Shown: piece by piece, positions 13,801-26,500 of the stretch
Numbering within the stretch: position 1 is the first letter of the stretch
Layout of the letters: each line of letters begins with the position of its first letter
NCBI GenBank assembly: GCA_022457155.1
Contig: JAJGOT010000210.1
Coordinates: forward strand, 1,282,501-1,346,500
Length of the DNA: 64,000 nt
Source: Cladopsammia gracilis
Taxonomy: Eukaryota; Cnidaria; Anthozoa; Scleractinia; Dendrophylliidae
Reading direction: 5' to 3'
Translations under genes and position numbers: made by a program
The notes under the pieces: generated by a model
Database searches by the model: none
What the model saw: only the letters and a program-made list of their open reading frames with translations
Told to the model about the DNA's origin: nothing

Positions 13801-14963
13801 CATGTGCACAAGGACAGGACAGACTCTATCATAGGTCTTTGGCAAATTTACTGCCAATAATATTGCAGGAAAGGTGTCCTTGGTCTCGAGTCCAAACATT
13901 ATGAAACGGCGGTGGGTGGTTAGCGGGAGGGGTGGGGGGGGGGGGTTGGGATCCCTGCACCACTCGCTCGGGCCCCCTCACTAATTTATGGCTTGCTATG
14001 GGCCTGATTTATATTGCGCATGTTACATTTGAATATTATGTTCACATGCACATTACTAACTAAAACTCTATATTGACAAAATAAAAATTTACAAGATAAA
14101 AGTTACAAGATAAAACTTAACAAATTACAAATTTTTAAATTTAAAAACCATCAATACACTACTATTGAATAAAATGAAAGGTAGTTAATAAAAAAATTAA
14201 TTATTAAAAGCTAGCCTAAAAAGGTGCATTTATAATGCTACTTTATGATATAAAAGGGGTACCATTTTCAATGAAAACTGTATATGAAAGGGTAAGGGTT
14301 TGGACCTTGGGGCGGAGCATCCCCGTACAAAACTTTATTGAGTATCCCCCCCGGGGGGGGGGGGGTGCTCTTCATGCGGATATTTACAAGTTTCATTTTA
14401 ATTTGAAATATTATGGCACTGCTGTTAGCACTCGATTACCAGGAAAAAATATATCCACTTTTAAAAAGACAACAAGTTGTCATCTTACCTTTTTCCCTTT
14501 GTTGTACAGCGTCCACGCAATCTGGGTAGTAACTGTACTTTTCCCAACTCCTCCTTTTCCAGACAGAACCAAAATCACGTGTTTGATAGATTTTAACACT
14601 TCTTCTAAAGATTGCTCTGACTGACCTGAAACTAACAAACAAATCAAAGTCATTCTAGCTATACTGTACCGGGAATTAAGTGTTTTATATGAGATGAAAC
14701 TTCAGCTGTGCGGTTTTACAATGCCTGAAAACAAATCTTCACAAGACTTCTGGTTCAACACAGGTAAACAGGAACTTGCGATCGTCATGCGTTCTCTTAC
14801 GCAAAACTGTGTACGATCATGTAGCTAGAGCCTTTCCAATAAGAAAACATAAATATTCCATCGTTTTATTTTTAGTAAAATTGGTTGCATTTTTTAAGAC
14901 TCTCTGTTATCAGAAATGAGACAACATTTTTTTTTCAAAAGTAAACTACTTACCGTCCGCCAT
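7694..14963 (-). CDS. NUBP2: NUBP2/Cfd1, cytosolic Fe-S cluster assembly P-loop NTPase (9 exons)
   Basis: Acts with NUBP1 as a scaffold ATPase that assembles 4Fe-4S clusters for cytosolic and nuclear proteins. Coding exons on the minus strand: 14963-14954, 14625-14489, 11226-11138, 11041-10932, 10565-10494, 9953-9871, 8980-8870, 8009-7940 and 7839-7694 (TAA-type stop included). All have GT-AG borders and all phases agree, giving 828 nt (275 aa; human NUBP2 is 271). Motifs in order: deviant Walker [12 protein letters not shown] in exon 2, [15 protein letters not shown] in exon 3, VVWRGPKKN in exon 4, [14 protein letters not shown] in exons 5-6, the metal-binding CPHC in [11 protein letters not shown] (exon 7), and [12 protein letters not shown] in the last exon. 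The NUBP1-type N-terminal cysteine extension is absent, which supports NUBP2. Its start lies about 2.9 kb downstream of the Sfmbt stop, both on the minus strand. Confidence 0.95.
8154..8338. repeat. Poly-C tract and LINE/SINE-like 3' tail with (ATC)n
   Basis: In a NUBP2 intron. A 17-18 bp C run starts near 8154. The segment about 8270-8335 ends GATAAATAAACAAATCATC followed by more ATC units, which looks like the 3' end of a non-LTR retroelement. Further poly-C or poly-G runs lie near 8722, 9229 and 9471. Confidence 0.55.
10060..10475. repeat. Dispersed 106-bp satellite, about 4 units
   Basis: Tandem copies of a unit containing GTGTGACCATTCAAATGAAA, GCAGTACTTTCCTGTGG and CTGTTTATTATGCTGT lie in a NUBP2 intron. 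The same unit forms the large array at 46.3-47.6 kb. Confidence 0.85.
12098..12345. repeat. (TACTACACT)-type minisatellite
   Basis: Imperfect 9-12 bp units rich in TACTACA and CTTACTA lie inside the hAT element. They create a spurious Tyr/Ser/Thr-rich open frame on the plus strand. Confidence 0.85.
12390..13667 (+). pseudogene. Broken hAT-family (ZMYM1-like) transposase
   Basis: An N-terminal TTF-type zinc-finger region is split across two frames. [20 protein letters not shown] is in one; from about 12540 the homology continues in the other, with [19 protein letters not shown] and [14 protein letters not shown]. Homology resumes at about 13186-13667 with [34 protein letters not shown] and a C-terminal piece containing [17 protein letters not shown]. 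Several frameshifts and stops lie between, and the catalytic core cannot be read through. This is a dead copy. The family is inferred from the TTF-finger spacing and the C-terminal block. Confidence 0.75.
14489..14625 (-). CDS. NUBP2: NUBP2 exon 2 with the deviant Walker A motif
   Basis: Codes for [20 protein letters not shown]. Both lysines of the MinD/Mrp-type deviant Walker A (GKGGVGKS) are present, so ATP binding should be intact. It is joined to the tiny 10-nt first coding exon (ATGGCGGACG) at 14963-14954. Confidence 0.95.
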
Positions 14964-15252
14964 CTTGGATATGAAATTGAAACTGCTGGACAAATTTCCA
15001 CGCACTGTCGGCTCAAAAACGAGACGTTTTATTGAAAAAGATGGGTTGTACGTCATGAGGCCCCGCGGATGCCTCCATCACATTTTTCAGAATTTCTTTA
15101 ATTTAATTATTTCTTTAATCACGCAGCTCTGTTCTTTGGCCAACATTTTAACCCCGTATAAAAAGAAACATAGAATGCACGATCACTGCAACAAACCGTT
15201 GAGAAAAGCCGGATCTGGGTTTCCAGACCTAGATCAGTATTAATACTTGAAG

Positions 15253-15397
15253 TGAAACAAAAGAAACGGCAAACTGATCCTTACGGCAGAAAAAAAGAAA
15301 CAGAAGCAGAAGGAAATAAAATAAAATAAAAGTGGAATATAATAGTGCCCAATATTTTGGTTTTGCAAAGGATCAGTTTGCCGTTTCTTTTGTTTCA
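15253..15397. repeat. Hairpin MITE between NUBP2 and Sfmbt
   Basis: The arms contain GGCAAACTGATCC and its inverted copy GGATCAGTTTGCC, with about 35 matching bp per arm. It lies about 300 bp upstream of the NUBP2 start codon. Confidence 0.75.
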
Positions 15398-15845
15398 TTT
15401 TTACCCCGGGCCACATCCACCCTTACCCTTAAGGTACAAGGGAATGGTCAGTGTTCCACTGTCCAACTCCCCGACTTACTAACTAGTTTTTTGGGGGTGT
15501 GTTCGGTCATTCCGTCGATTTTCTAAACCACTGTACGGCCGTATTAGGTGTTCACCTCACCATTTTGGCCTCGTAATCTCGGAAATCAATGGGAAATTAC
15601 GAAGTTCACGGAGTTCTCTCCCACGCCGACCCCCCCCCCCCCCCCCCTCCCAACCAGACGCACTGTCTTCTGATCCGTCATTTCGTCGGTTTCCGACACT
15701 GAACACTACGACCGTAATAGTTGACTGTTCCATTCCTAGCCTCGTGACCTCGCTAAACGACCATCCACGTAAGTCACCCCGACGCACTATCCACTATTTT
15801 TTGCATCTTTTTAACTTTTACATGTAATTCGTAATTACTTAATTA

Positions 15846-16132
15846 TAGCGGTTTTTACTTTAAGTGTCGTAAAACCAAAACCAAAGTAATCACTCTGGCC
15901 AATCACAACAGACACAGACAATCCAATGAACCAATCAGAGCTCGAGGAAAATACATGTAGCCGTCGCCAAGCGCGGGAAAATGCGTGCGAGCAAGTCACA
16001 ACAGGTTTTGTTTTTTTTCTTCTGACTGGTTGAGAAAGTGGCGCGAGATTTGTTAGCCAATTACAAGGCGTAGCAACGCAAAACCAAAGCAACAGCAAAA
16101 TTTCTTTGGACCCTCAATTGAAAACCGGTCTA
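15846..16132. mobile_element. MITE family A, copy 1
   Basis: About 285 bp, closely related along its length to the copy at 17006-17289. It contains AAGTGTCGTAAAACC near the left end, GAACCAATCAGAGCTCG and AAGCGCGGGAAAA inside, and CTCAATTGAAAACC at the right end. No coding sequence. Confidence 0.8.
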
Positions 16133-16556
16133 AAAAGGCACCAAAAAATCACAATTATTTACAATACAATACTCTTTAATGTTTGCAAAATATCAAAATG
16201 TTATCTAACGTATGAATGAACGTACAGTTAGCGCCCAGGACGCCTCAATAAATTTCCTTGTCTTTTCAATATTCGTATATTTGAATTAACTACTTAGGGG
16301 GGCTACCTAGATTTATCACTTGTGACGAATAGTTCAAGCTTAACCAAACAAAACATGAACTGAAGGAAAACTAGCAATCCTCAGTACAGTAAATTGTCCA
16401 ATACATGCACAAACAGCAACGTTGAAAATCGGTTAGAGTAGAATAGGTAGAGAGCTTAAAAAACAAACGCGACGATAAATGTTCCACACCGATAGGTTAA
16501 TGCCATGCAAAATGTCGTTAATACTTCAACTTCTGATTAGTCTCCAGGCCCTAGTT

Positions 16557-16822
16557 GTTCAAAAAGTGGATAGTGCTATCCACCGGATTAATCACTATCC
16601 AGTGGATATCACAATAGGCCATTTCCGAGTTGCTTTTTGTCTCGTTATCAGAATGAGGCTTAGTGCACAACCTTTCATGTGAAAATTAGTTTTATTTACA
16701 TGTGAATGAAAACTAATTTTCATATGAAAGGTTGTGCACCAAGCCTCGCTTTGATAACGAGACAAAAAGCAACTCGGAAATGGCCTATTGGCTTTGCTAA
16801 TGCCTATCCACTGGATAGTAAT
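16557..16822. mobile_element. Palindromic MITE nested inside another repeat
   Basis: The inner element at 16612-16790 is a palindrome (CAATAGGCCATTTCCGAGTT and its inverse at the right end). It interrupts an older repeat whose halves contain CACTATCCAGTGGATA on the left and TATCCACTGGATAGT on the right. Confidence 0.75.
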
Positions 16823-17005
16823 TTATACGGGCCCAATGCAGCCGTTATTTCGTCTCGTCTACTCAGACGTTTCATGAGGAAGATGGAGAAATAAGGGCGC
16901 CGTGAATGTGTTTTTCTCATGCTTTTGCACGTTCCCCAGAAGAAAGGCAACTCGGCTATCAAGAAGTGAAGTACTTACTTATATAATCCTACGATCATTA
17001 TTATA

Positions 17006-17289
17006 AGAGCAGTTTTCATTTAAGTGTCGTAAAACCAAAGCCAAATTAATTACTCTGACCAATCACAGCAGTCGTAAACAATCCAATGAACCAATCAGAG
17101 CTCGAAGCAAATACATGTCGCCGGCGCCAAGCGCGGGAAAACGCGTGCGAGCAAGTCACGATTGGTTTTGGTTTCACTTCTGATTGGTCGAGAAGGTGGC
17201 GCGAGATGTTTTAGCCAATCACAGAGCGTAGCAATGAAAAACCAAAGCAATTGTGTAATTACTTTCGACACTCAATTGAAAACTGCTCT
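17006..17289. mobile_element. MITE family A, copy 2
   Basis: The termini are inverted: AGAGCAGTTTTCA on the left and TTGAAAACTGCTCT on the right. It is about 284 bp and in the same orientation as copy 1, 1.16 kb away. The immediate flanks are TATA-rich, so a TA-type target is possible but not provable. Confidence 0.8.
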
Positions 17290-17322
17290 ATAATCCTGGA
17301 TAAACAAAGTATAAACCACGAC

Positions 17323-17447
17323 AATTTGGTTTTATCAAGTGAGTTGATAAGTGAAACGAGCCACCGCTAGCGCTCCAAACGTCAGCTTTTGGCCCTTTTA
17401 CCGGTGACCAATTTAACTTATCAGTTTAGTTGATAAAACCAAATTTC
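17323..17447. repeat. Inverted repeat (ATTTGGTTTTATCAA family)
   Basis: Left arm ATTTGGTTTTATCAAGTG; right arm is its approximate inverse ending GATAAAACCAAAT. A related copy begins at about 26744 in an Sfmbt intron, where the shared middle contains GCTGACGTTTCGAGCG. Confidence 0.6.
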
Positions 17448-17837
17448 CGAGTTTCACTGCCCCACAGGAAATAACCCCTTCACTCAAAGTATAAACCAGG
17501 ATGCTTTTGAAGCATCTACCCCAGTAGATGTAATAACGTGCAGATGAATTCGGTTTAAGGTGTGCAATTTTCCTTCTCTACGATCAGCACAGTGTTACCG
17601 AAGGACGAGTCAGCACTCGATCAGTTTTCGTCATATATGGAATCACAATAAAAAGCTAGTCAATTCATGTTATGTTCACTCTCTTTGTTTAGATCCACAC
17701 ATAGGCCGTACTATCTAGAAAATATGTTCTGTGTGTATAAAATCTTATTTCCATAATTGAAGACATCACAGTCCACGACATAATTCAGCCATTGTTCCAC
17801 ATGTCGGTAAACGCGCACGAAGTTTCTGACACGGATG

Positions 17838-18664
17838 TCAACGCGCGCGAAGTTTCAGTTGAGCTATGTAGCTGCACATCTTCAAAGTCGGTCCCAGTTT
17901 CATTCGGGTGAACTGCATGAGGGAATCACGCGATAACAGCATCAGCGCTTTTCCGTCAATCTCCTGTCAAAGAACCATTAAAATATCTGTTACTTGAAAG
18001 GGTTATTGTAGGTCGTTAACGCAATACTCACATTTAACTATTATAGCGCGAAAGCGCGCGTGATATCGGCCTCGTCGGCTAAGAATTAGGCGATATCACG
18101 CAAGCTTGAGCTCTATAATAGTTTTATAATTCAACACATTGATAACAAAGTACAGTTTGAAGAAAAAATATCGAGGCCGGTCCGTCATTTTTGCATTCTC
18201 TTGACAAAATGCGAAACTTACCTCCATCGTTGGATATACGTCATGTGGACATAGCGTATATCGATAACTTTTTTACCATATTTGGGCAGTGTATTAATGT
18301 GTTGAATTATAATAACGAATATATGTAGGGGTACTGGATACTACAATAAAAGAAGGAAACATCTTATAAAATGCCATAAAACGAAAGCTTTGTAAAGTTA
18401 CCTGATCAAAGAATATATTAGCATAATTTATGCAGTCCGTTGAACGTACGTATCTGACCACCTGCTCCACTGACCACGTGACAGGGTTGGCGGGAAGATC
18501 AGGTGACCGACCATTCACGCAGCCCGGAAGTGACGTGTTGGTGCCAACGTCAACAGAGGATGGCTTTGGGCGCATGGAGCGATGCCCCGAGGGGGAGTGG
18601 AGTGCGTGTGGCGAGGGGGTGGAGGAATAAGGCGAGTATCGTGATGCAGAAAGAGAGTGGTGAC
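17838..18664 (-). CDS. Sfmbt: Sfmbt last two exons: SAM domain
   Basis: 18664-18402 ends with the first half of SAM (PVTWSVEQVVRYVRSTDC, then IFFDQ). 17963-17838 supplies the rest (EIDGKALMLLSRDSLMQF, MKLGPTLKMCSYIAQLKL) and a TGA stop. The VRSTDC signature is SFMBT-like. SAM domains of this group form head-to-tail contacts with Scm and Ph. Confidence 0.95.
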
Positions 18665-21600
18665 CTAGAAAAACAACAAATATTTTAATACACTGTAACA
18701 ATGAATATGCGAAGTTAAATTCATCCAGGGAATAAGTCATGTGACAGCCACAGTAAATAAGGTCGGCAAAACGACTTTTACAGGTAACGCTTTGTTCAAA
18801 CGAAAAGCACCTGTGAAAACTGACCAGTATTTTCTAACACAATTGTATTTCTTGGGGAGCTATTCATTGCGGCAGATTGTGCCTTGTGGTATTCGGTATT
18901 TTGGACAATATTACCACAAAGCTGTGAATGGCAAAAACTCAACAACACAATAATCCAAATCGAAAGTCACAAAGAAATAATCCTGAGCCAAACCCAAGCA
19001 GTTTTGCCTCAAAGGGTATCACATTTAAAAAGCTAGTTTGAAGATACTCACTTTCCTTGTTCGTAGCCCTAGGTGCTAACTACACGTTATTACTGGTGTG
19101 AGTTGGTAAGAGAAGTTATTTTGTTAGTACTATACCTCTGGTGTCTGATCCACTGCTCATGCGCATCATTTTAGACATGGAGCCCTTGGGTGACGTCATA
19201 CGTTTATCGCCTGGCATGCCTGTACCGTGATGAACATGCGCACGCTGCATAGACCGCGGAGACACTGGGGGAGAGCGAACCATAGGCGACGAGGAGCCGG
19301 TTCCAGCCTCCCGCACTATAGCACCTGAGAGGCCAGGGATTTGTGATGGTCCGTCGAGGCCTGGAGACTTCAGTTTCGGTGACGTCACTTCGGAAGAATC
19401 TGGTGACAAAAGTAAAGAACAGTTTACAATCAAGTACTGTTAACAGTGTTAACTAACGATTTGTGCTGTAATCAGTCCACTCTGGTACCAAAATCCACTC
19501 GAATATAACAAACATTACTGAATCAACACAAGTGCCCGAATACATTATCCCTCACCAGAAACCCATGTGCTTGTTTATTGGACGACTGAAATTTACCATC
19601 GGCTAACTCAAATTATCTTGAACCTCTCGCTAACTCGAACATAAATCCGTATTCCTTGGACACTTTTGTGTTGTCAGTAAAGCCTAGTTTCCAATGATCA
19701 CATGGAAACAGGAATTCCATCTGATCGCAAATGATGTCAGCAATATCCAGTAATTATGCGACCGTTCGCGACTACATGAAAATCATTATACTGGCTGCTA
19801 TATCGACCTTCTCGCTCAGTTCTCAAACAGAAACCCATTTCTCTTGAATACTGTGAGTTATAATTTTTTGCAGGGCATCTCGAATTGCTGCATGTGTAAA
19901 CATTTGTGTTTAGGTGCAGCGCTTTAGGCCCAGTTCAAACGTCGAACTTCATATGTGCCGAACCTAATGCAAATTAGCAAGAACAATAGATTTTTCTCAT
20001 TTGCATTAGGTTCGACGTTTGAACTGGGCTTTAGCTCATTTAGGTAGTTTTGCACTGCATGTAATGACTAACCTCCAAACAATGAAAAGCAAAGTTAAAA
20101 ACAACTGAATACCTTTCTTTACTCGTCCCTTTCTTTTCTTCACCACAGGTTTCACTCGCCTTCTTTCTTCTGTCTCATCCCAGTCGGGATCACTGTTCGA
20201 AAAGCTCTCGGCTTTGAATCGGAATCCGACGCCCTTCGGTGGTCGGCCTCGTTTCGGCCTTTCCCCCAAGGACGACTGCGCAAGACCATCGTCAACGTCA
20301 AGTTCGGGATCTTCCTCCATCTCCATCTCCATCGGTGTTACTTCGGAAGTACTCGGCGCGCCGTCGTCATCCTTTCGACGATATTTCGTTTTAATGTACG
20401 TCAGTCGCGTGCGCTTTCTCCGCCGCTTTTTTAGCCACCACAGATTCCTCTTCGGAGGTGATTCAGACTTTCCTTCGTTTTCATCTTCTCCCTCTCCCTC
20501 GGTCACCTTCGTTTCCTCTTTCTTTATCTTGGGCTCCTCGTTGATTTTCATGTCTTGGTTAGTGGCATTTGTCAGGGCTTGTAGATGTTCGATGGAAGTC
20601 TTGGGCTGTATCGGTGTTAGCGCGATATGAGATTTAGGCACTAATGTGGAGTCCACGAATGTTACGGGCGGATTAGATCCAACATTTCTCTGCTGTACTG
20701 TTCTCGACACAGTAGGTATGGGGAAGCGTAATTTGAAGCTCTGAAAAAAGGAAATAATGAACAATTACAATAACAATCGAAAGTTACCCGTTTTACTTAA
20801 GGAGGCTTGCATCCATTTCTCAAGTCCACACCCTTTCAATTTTAATGGGCCATATCTTTTGTTGTAGCGCATAAAAAGACAAGCCACTTTGCATGCAAAC
20901 ACACAATTTTATGGGGGTGTAGGATTTGTTTACATTGGTTCCCTCATGGCCATTGTTTGAACGTTTCCGACGTTGTCTTTATCAGTACTGTACAGACTGT
21001 CTGACTGGAAGCCTGTCCGCAGGCTATTCAATGTATTGTATGTTTGCATGCAAAGTGGCTTGTCTTTTTATGCGCTACAACTAAAGATATGGCCCATTAA
21101 AATTGAAAGGGTGTGGACTTGAGAAATGGGTACGAGCCTCCTAAATACCAGAAAGTTTCGAAAATAAACTCGCAAACATTTAAACCCCTTCCGAAAACAA
21201 TTATTGCCCCGGGGGCAGGGGCCTATTAGTATTACCCTACCGGGATTTATTGTCGGAATTTACGGTATTTGTAATTGTTTCATTTGTTTTCTCGTCATCT
21301 CGTTTTGTGGAATATAAGCGTAAATAAGATTATTATGTTCTCTTTTGTCTCAAAGATAACGACAGTCTTCGACAGGTATAGAGTCCTAAAGTTTGACGTC
21401 ACAAAAACTTAAATTTGGGAAATTATGTGATGAACCAAGCAAAATTAGAAGGGTTTGTATGGAGTCATCGGAGCATAAAAGGGCCAATATCTCACCCCCA
21501 AATTTCACTGGGATGCTGATTTTTGGCAAGCGGGCGTTTTTCGTCATGCCCTTTCCGAATATGTAATCAAATCCCAACGGTGAACCGCGATATTTTTTGT

Positions 21601-23421
21601 CACGATACGAATATCGATATTTGAACAACATATCGTGATATTATGATATTATGATTCTTCATCAACATTCAGAAATTACTGTCTTAAATGACTCCTTACC
21701 CAAGTCCAAGCCTTTTTATAGCTATTTATTAAACAAAGGGACAAGAAAGTTCCATCCTTGCTTCGTATAGCTTCGCATGCTACCGACACATATTTTTCAT
21801 TAGTTGTCAGCTGACACAGTCTTGCATGCCCACGGGAAAAACATGCGGTTCGTCGCAAAATGTCTTCCTGTGTTGGTGGAAAAAATGTATGTAATGATGT
21901 ATCGTATCGTGTATCATATCGTGGCACTTGTATCGAGATATGTATCGTATCATGAGAAAATGTATCGTTGCAGCCCTAGTGACGTCATCACTTTAGTCCT
22001 CTATTCTCTCTTCAACACAAAACAGACTGATTCCGTCAAAAATCAAATGTAACCACATGTGATCTTCAATAAAATTGTCCATTTTATCCTTTTGGAGCAA
22101 AACCTTGACTCAATCCTTGGTTCTAACTTACCTGTTGTTGTACCCTAGCAGGACTCCCCTGAGGACGCATCGGCGGAGGATGCCGAGCAAATCCACTCCC
22201 CAGAGGGGACCTGACACTTGAGAACCTCATTGTCGGAGGGGCGTTCCGTGGAGGGTTCATCGAACGCGGAATTCCGTGATAGTTAGGCATAATGGGCCTT
22301 TGTGAAATGGAAGCGGCACCAGGCTGTCCTACTCCTCTTGTCCCCATGCCAGCTTGAGAGGTTGCAGTAGGGACCCCTGAGGAGCTACTTAGAGGGGGAG
22401 GGGCAGTTCCGCTCCTAGCTGCTATGGTGCTGTACGAAGGTGGAAGGGAATGTAACCCTGGACGAGGCTGTGAAATGGAGTTGCTGCTACATTGAGGAGG
22501 AACGTACATTCCCTGCGGCCGTATTACCTGGGGGTTTACACGAGTATTGGGAACTAACGGAGGAGGGAGAGGAGGGGTACCACTGCTTGGTTTGACTTGA
22601 ATTGCGGAGGGAGCCCCCGAGGGGTTCGGATGAACTCCGGGATGGCGAATAACTCCCCCAGGATTCGCACTTAACACTTGACGAGGAAACACCGGGGGAC
22701 TATTTCCGGACCTGTATCCAGTCCCTACGGGCATTTGTCCAGCGGTGGTTGCGCTAAATGAAGGCCTTGAAACAGGAGGCGCGTGAACGGAACCGGAAGA
22801 GAAAGGAGGCGGCACTGAAACACTGCTGGCCGTCTGCACCGCGGACACAGCGTGAATCGCAAGCTGATTATGCTGTTCCAACGTCACGTTAGTCGCGGTA
22901 GTCACGTGACAGCTGCTGCTGCCCTCGGTAGCGATCTTGGTGAGGGGTGGTGGAACACAGTTTGATATTGTGACGTTAGGTGGGGCCCGGCCGAATGTGA
23001 TGGTAGTCCCTGAACTGGTGGCACTTGTAGCAAACCTCTGGCTGGAAACATTGGTCACGATGCGACTGGAACCGTCCGTCAATGTAACGTTAGGTGTACT
23101 GCTTGGATTATGTGGCTGAACTCCCTGAAACAGCAACATGACATTGTAGAATTAAAGGGAACCACAGCTGAAAAACAGTTTTTAGATCCAAAGTATTCGC
23201 AATGGTTATATTTAACTCAGGCTGGGGTTTTAAGTCGGTATCTCCACATCTGGTTACTGATTACGAAGTGTTCTTTTTTCAGTTTAAATTTCCCGCGCGT
23301 CGCCATGTTTTCTTTATGGTAATTTATGACGTCATTGTGTTGTCGAAGATGTCAATATGGAACTTACAGAAGAAGATTTCGCGGCCGAACCGTACAATAT
23401 TCAGCCAAAAATGCATTAAAA

Positions 23422-23502
<81 letters not shown>

Positions 23503-26500
23503 AATTTACACGATGTTGACTTAAACCGTCGTATTGAAAGGCCACGACAACGCACTGACGTTTTGCTTTCCAGCAACATAACATTGTAGAATTAACTCTT
23601 CATTATCACAGTCAAACCTCAGTAGTGTAATGTGACTCTTGCTTTCCAGCAACAGGTATTGTTTGTATTCAGGTTAACCTGCGTAGCAAGGGTCGGGGAG
23701 AGGAGAACTGGGGAGAGAGGGAAAGGACGCCTGCAATAAAAACCCCTTTTGTTTGTTTCTGCGGACGCTGGTGGCCGCAAAATTCCGATTGGCTAATTCG
23801 CGATGGGTGGTAAACAGTAAATTCTCGTGTGAAGTCAGCCATACGTAAAGGTGACGACGATTTTTAGCGCAACAAAATTAACAACAGGTATGTTACACGA
23901 AACAACTTGAGCAAAATTCGTGTTTTTGCGTTGCAAGCTTCTTGAAGCTGAATAAAAAATATCCAACGAAAGAATTGCGAAGAAAATCGTCCGTGCAGCC
24001 ATGTTGCGCTAAAAATTGTCGTTGCGAATCGTCCCGTGTAACATCACCTTAAAAGCGCAAGCCAGCTTCTGATTGGTGAACGTATAGACAGCTGACATAA
24101 TTGGATTACCAGGAAATCAGTGGGCGTAATGGGAATAGCCCGGTTCTTTTTGCAGGCGTTCCTTCCCTTCTTGGCGCCCCCTCTCCTTCCACGTTTACGC
24201 CTGCCACGCAGGATGTATTTCAGTACAAAATTTGGTGTTTTTCTCTTGGCAAGGTTAAAAAGCAACTGTCTCTGTCCGAAACTAGAACTAGTGTTTCATC
24301 AGGCTGCGCTGTTTTCCAAGACTATTTTCCCCAATCCTCTTTGATACGATGCGAGTTCATCTCGGAGTTACGGTATATACTTCATTGTAACACACCATAT
24401 AGGGATCCTATCATATAGGGATCCTAAAAACTCATTTTAAAATGGTTAGCTTTTATTTACTGTTATGGGCAGTAATATCCATAACAGTAAAAAAAGCTAA
24501 CCATTTTAAAATGAGTTTTTAGCCCTAAGTAACCGGATTCTTTGACGTGCATAAATTAAAACTACCATGAAGTATATACCGGAGTTACTCCCCAGTATTT
24601 CGTATCGTTTCATGTCGTTTCCCTTACAATTTTCCCACCACACTAACTTTTGTAGACTGGATTTCTAGACTGGGTTGTTCAAAGCACAATTAAGTTAACC
24701 CAGGATAAGCGTAAATTTTGATTCCACTTAAATAATTAATCAATGGAGTTTTTTTTTTTTTCAAAGTATTTTTGCCCTTAAGGTTCGACTTTCACTTGTT
24801 TCGAATTTCGCTTAAAATTAGCTTTCGTAAATATTTCTAACGGGAGAAATGAAATCCTCAGTTAAGTTCTAATCCTGGGTTAGCGTTAACCGGATTTCGA
24901 ACAACCGGGCCCAGGGTTGAACTAAGTTTTAAGACATAAAATGAGATCTGCGACAACGACCCGAAACATCCACGTACTGATGTTAAGTCACATGACTATC
25001 AATTGGTCAAAGAAACGACAAACAAAATCAAGAACAACAGAAAATAATCACGGAAATAATTCACCTCTTTCATGACTGGTTTTCCTCCAGGTAAGATCGG
25101 TACCGTGACACGCTGGGGATGTGCCATGGGAACTTTCCCTTGAGGGGCCAGCACTGGGATACCTTTTACTGCGTTAGTTGGACGGGACACAGTTACATTG
25201 CCGGGGGCCTGGAATCCCGGGGTTCCTGCAGTGACAGGCGCCACTGAAACCCCAGGGGTAACTCCCTGCGGAGTTACTACGGAAGGCCCTAGGGTTTGAG
25301 TGACAACAGAACCATTCTGTACAGGCGCAATGGTGGCTGTCGTGGATAAGCCCGTCTGCCCCTGAACCACGCTAAAGGACGCCCCTACAATGGGTATACC
25401 GTTCTCCACCAGGGGCCTGGTAACAACACTGTTAGGATCAACCGGAAGTATGTACTCCGACTTTCGTTTCCGGCCCCGTTTCTTTTTCTCAACTCCGAGA
25501 TGTTTGACTTCAAAGTACTCGCGAGATCGCTTGGCTTTAAGCCCCTTGGGACCTTGTAAGTTTCCTTGATCTAAAATACAAAATAAATCAGTTTTAAAGT
25601 CAAGGAGTTCAAAGCACGTCCATCTAATCGTTAATGTAAAGACACAGACAAAAAGATTTGAAATAACACGTACTAAGGCCCGTTGTTGCATCGTTCCCAA
25701 GACATAAGGAATATTCAAAAGCTTTTCCTCTCAACGACTCTGCAGTATTTTTTGATGGTAATCTAATTTGTTCTTCGAATTAGACGCCGATAGATCTAGC
25801 TAAACTCAAGGTTAATGATATCATCACAGCTGCTTTATTAATTATTCACGGCAATTCCTTTCACGAGTTGAACTGGTACCTGGTGGAAGACTTTTTAATT
25901 TTTTTCTTATTCGAAATTTCCTTTTTTACATTCAAATTTACATTGTCCTTGTAAAACCTATCCAGTATCAAACAAAACGATACATGATTAGCCCAAACAC
26001 AGAATTTTTGTTTCATACTTTTAGGTGTGCACAAAAAAAAAAAGCCAAAGAAAACAAAATGAAAATATTAAATTGATTGCGACTGGAAGTATCGAAACTT
26101 TTTTAGAACTGTTAAATAAAATGAAAATACACGGGATTGGTGATGCAACACTAAAAATAACTGTTAGATTAAAAAGGTTAAAAAAAACCTAAAATCTCCA
26201 AAAAAAAAAAAAATGCAGGCAAACGGTAACAGAACGGCGCGGTTCCTGTTTTTCTTCCAGTTTGAATTGATTCCCAGTCAGGATATTTGGCAAAATATTT
26301 TATTGATAGAACTGTTGTGATTGGGTTCGCGCAGTAGTGTTTTTAACATTTGATACAATTGTTTTAATTTTCCTGTGTAACAAAAGGACTCAGTTTGAGT
26401 TCTCAATGCTACAAACCTCAAATTCAATGTTCAGTGATTCATTAAAAATAAAAAAGTCTGCGACAGACTGTTAACTTAACGTGATTATTTGGTACTTTTA

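Larger units (their letters stand above)
11970..14006 (+). mobile_element. Decayed hAT-type DNA transposon in NUBP2 intron 2
   Basis: The ends are inverted: CAGGCCCGTAGCAGG at 11970 and CTTGCTATGGGCCTG ending at 14006. A 5-bp direct repeat, ATTTA, flanks the element. Inside is a broken transposase (separate entry), a TACTACACT-type tandem repeat and a poly-G tract near 13933. The transposon lies in the NUBP2 intron, on the strand opposite to the gene. A 5-bp target duplication fits the hAT5-like group rather than the usual 8 bp; that grouping is from memory. Confidence 0.75.

Noticed and set aside
20214..20630. 138-codon plus-strand frame
   Set aside because: Antisense to the low-complexity Sfmbt exon 20740-20113, whose splice sites and phases fit the gene.
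23202..23589. Open frames with Ile-Tyr repeats on both strands
   Set aside because: Produced by the (TA)n tract.
24265..24310. CTGATGA on the minus strand with a following CTAGT/ACTAG stem, as a second hammerhead
   Set aside because: The GAAA after stem II is missing (it reads TTTCGGA), so the core is not present. The same applies to similar CTGATGAAA motifs near 30690 and 31080.
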